From: an uncultured Spirochaetales bacterium
GTDB lineage: Bacteria > Spirochaetota > Spirochaetia > Sphaerochaetales > Sphaerochaetaceae
Length of the DNA: 5,642 nucleotides
Reading direction: 5' to 3'
NCBI GenBank assembly: GCA_934276485.1
Contig: CAKQTE010000045.1
Coordinates: forward strand, 1-5,642
Under the pieces are notes generated by a model. That model was not told where the DNA came from. It ran no database searches and saw nothing but the letters and a program-made list of their open reading frames with translations. Below are positions 5,520 through 5,642 of the stretch, in pieces. The first letter of the stretch is position 1. Each line of letters begins with the position of its first letter. Both the position numbers and the translations under genes were made by a program.

Positions 5520-5642
5520 GTGCGCCAGTTCGGTGTACATAATCTAACTCGGTGAGAGTCCGAGTCTGGTAAAGCCTAGCAAGCAACCGGTACATAGCCT
5601 TGGAGTCTAGCTCGTGAGGGCGGATTTAAGCGTAGGCAGTGG
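5520..5642 (+). ncRNA. 5' part of a mobile-element structured RNA: HEARO/omega-RNA-like, or group II intron 5' end (runs off window)
   Basis: From GTGCG at 5520 the base composition changes to GC-rich with many short complementary blocks and no long + strand coding frame. Visible helices include CCAG (5525-5528) with CTGG (5576-5579), and ACTCGG with CCGAGT around TGAGAGT, inside the outer CCAG/CTGG pairing. GCTC-GTGA-GGGC forms a GNRA-capped hairpin near 5610. The order GTGCGCC, GGTGAGAGTCC, TAGCAAGCAACCGG, CTCGTGAGG and GGATTTAAGCGTAGGC recalls two RNA types from memory. One is the HEARO RNA upstream of IscB-like genes, where a guide is taken from the flank. The other is domain I of bacterial group II introns, which also start GUGYG. 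The IscB-like tail at the other edge favours HEARO. The rest of the RNA and any protein lie beyond the window. Confidence 0.5.

Noticed and set aside
5550..5580. GGTGAGAGTCC block resembling part of a cobalamin riboswitch
   Set aside because: The other conserved riboswitch blocks and the usual downstream B12 or transport gene are absent. The block also occurs in group II introns and other structured RNAs.
5362..5595. Minus-strand 77-codon frame over the right intergenic region
   Set aside because: It crosses the post-anSME hairpin, the inverted repeat and the structured RNA, and has no ribosome site or recognisable motif.

Overview
The window is an AT-rich bacterial segment with every convincing gene on the + strand. 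Strong AGGAG-type ribosome binding sites, heavy AGA use for arginine and a cytosolic anaerobic sulfatase system suggest an anaerobic, probably gut-associated, low-GC bacterium. A Firmicutes/Clostridia-like or spirochaete host is plausible. The strong Shine-Dalgarno sites argue against Bacteroidetes. The lineage cannot be fixed from the sequence.

Left edge (1-181): the last 57 codons of an ORF that looks like the C-terminus of an IscB/HEARO-type RRXRR-HNH endonuclease. A bipartite hairpin follows, which probably forms the right end of that mobile element. The element stops directly against an ATGA that is also the start of hisIE. Positions 182-1374 hold hisIE, the bifunctional enzyme for steps 2 and 3 of histidine synthesis. 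Its stop overlaps the start of a 195-aa pentapeptide-repeat protein with about 30 almost unbroken repeats and a Qnr-like C-terminal tail.

Positions 1375-1486 are a regulatory gap with hairpins, a weak promoter candidate and an operator-like inverted repeat. Next comes a sulfated-glycosaminoglycan module (1487-5357): a GH88 unsaturated glucuronyl hydrolase, a Cys-type sulfatase 15 nt downstream, a UUCG hairpin, and an anaerobic sulfatase-maturating radical SAM enzyme (anSME). None of the three has a signal peptide. The model is that unsaturated sulfated disaccharides, made by an outside lyase and imported, are desulfated and cleaved in the cytosol, while anSME converts the sulfatase active-site Cys50 to formylglycine. 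Lyases, transporters and a regulator are not in the window.

Right edge (5358-5642): a post-anSME hairpin, then a promoter-like segment with an 8-bp inverted repeat. From about 5520 a highly structured RNA-like sequence beginning GTGCG runs off the end. It is either the 5' end of another HEARO/omega-RNA (IscB) element or domain I of a group II intron. If it is HEARO, the gene island lies between two same-orientation copies of one element family.
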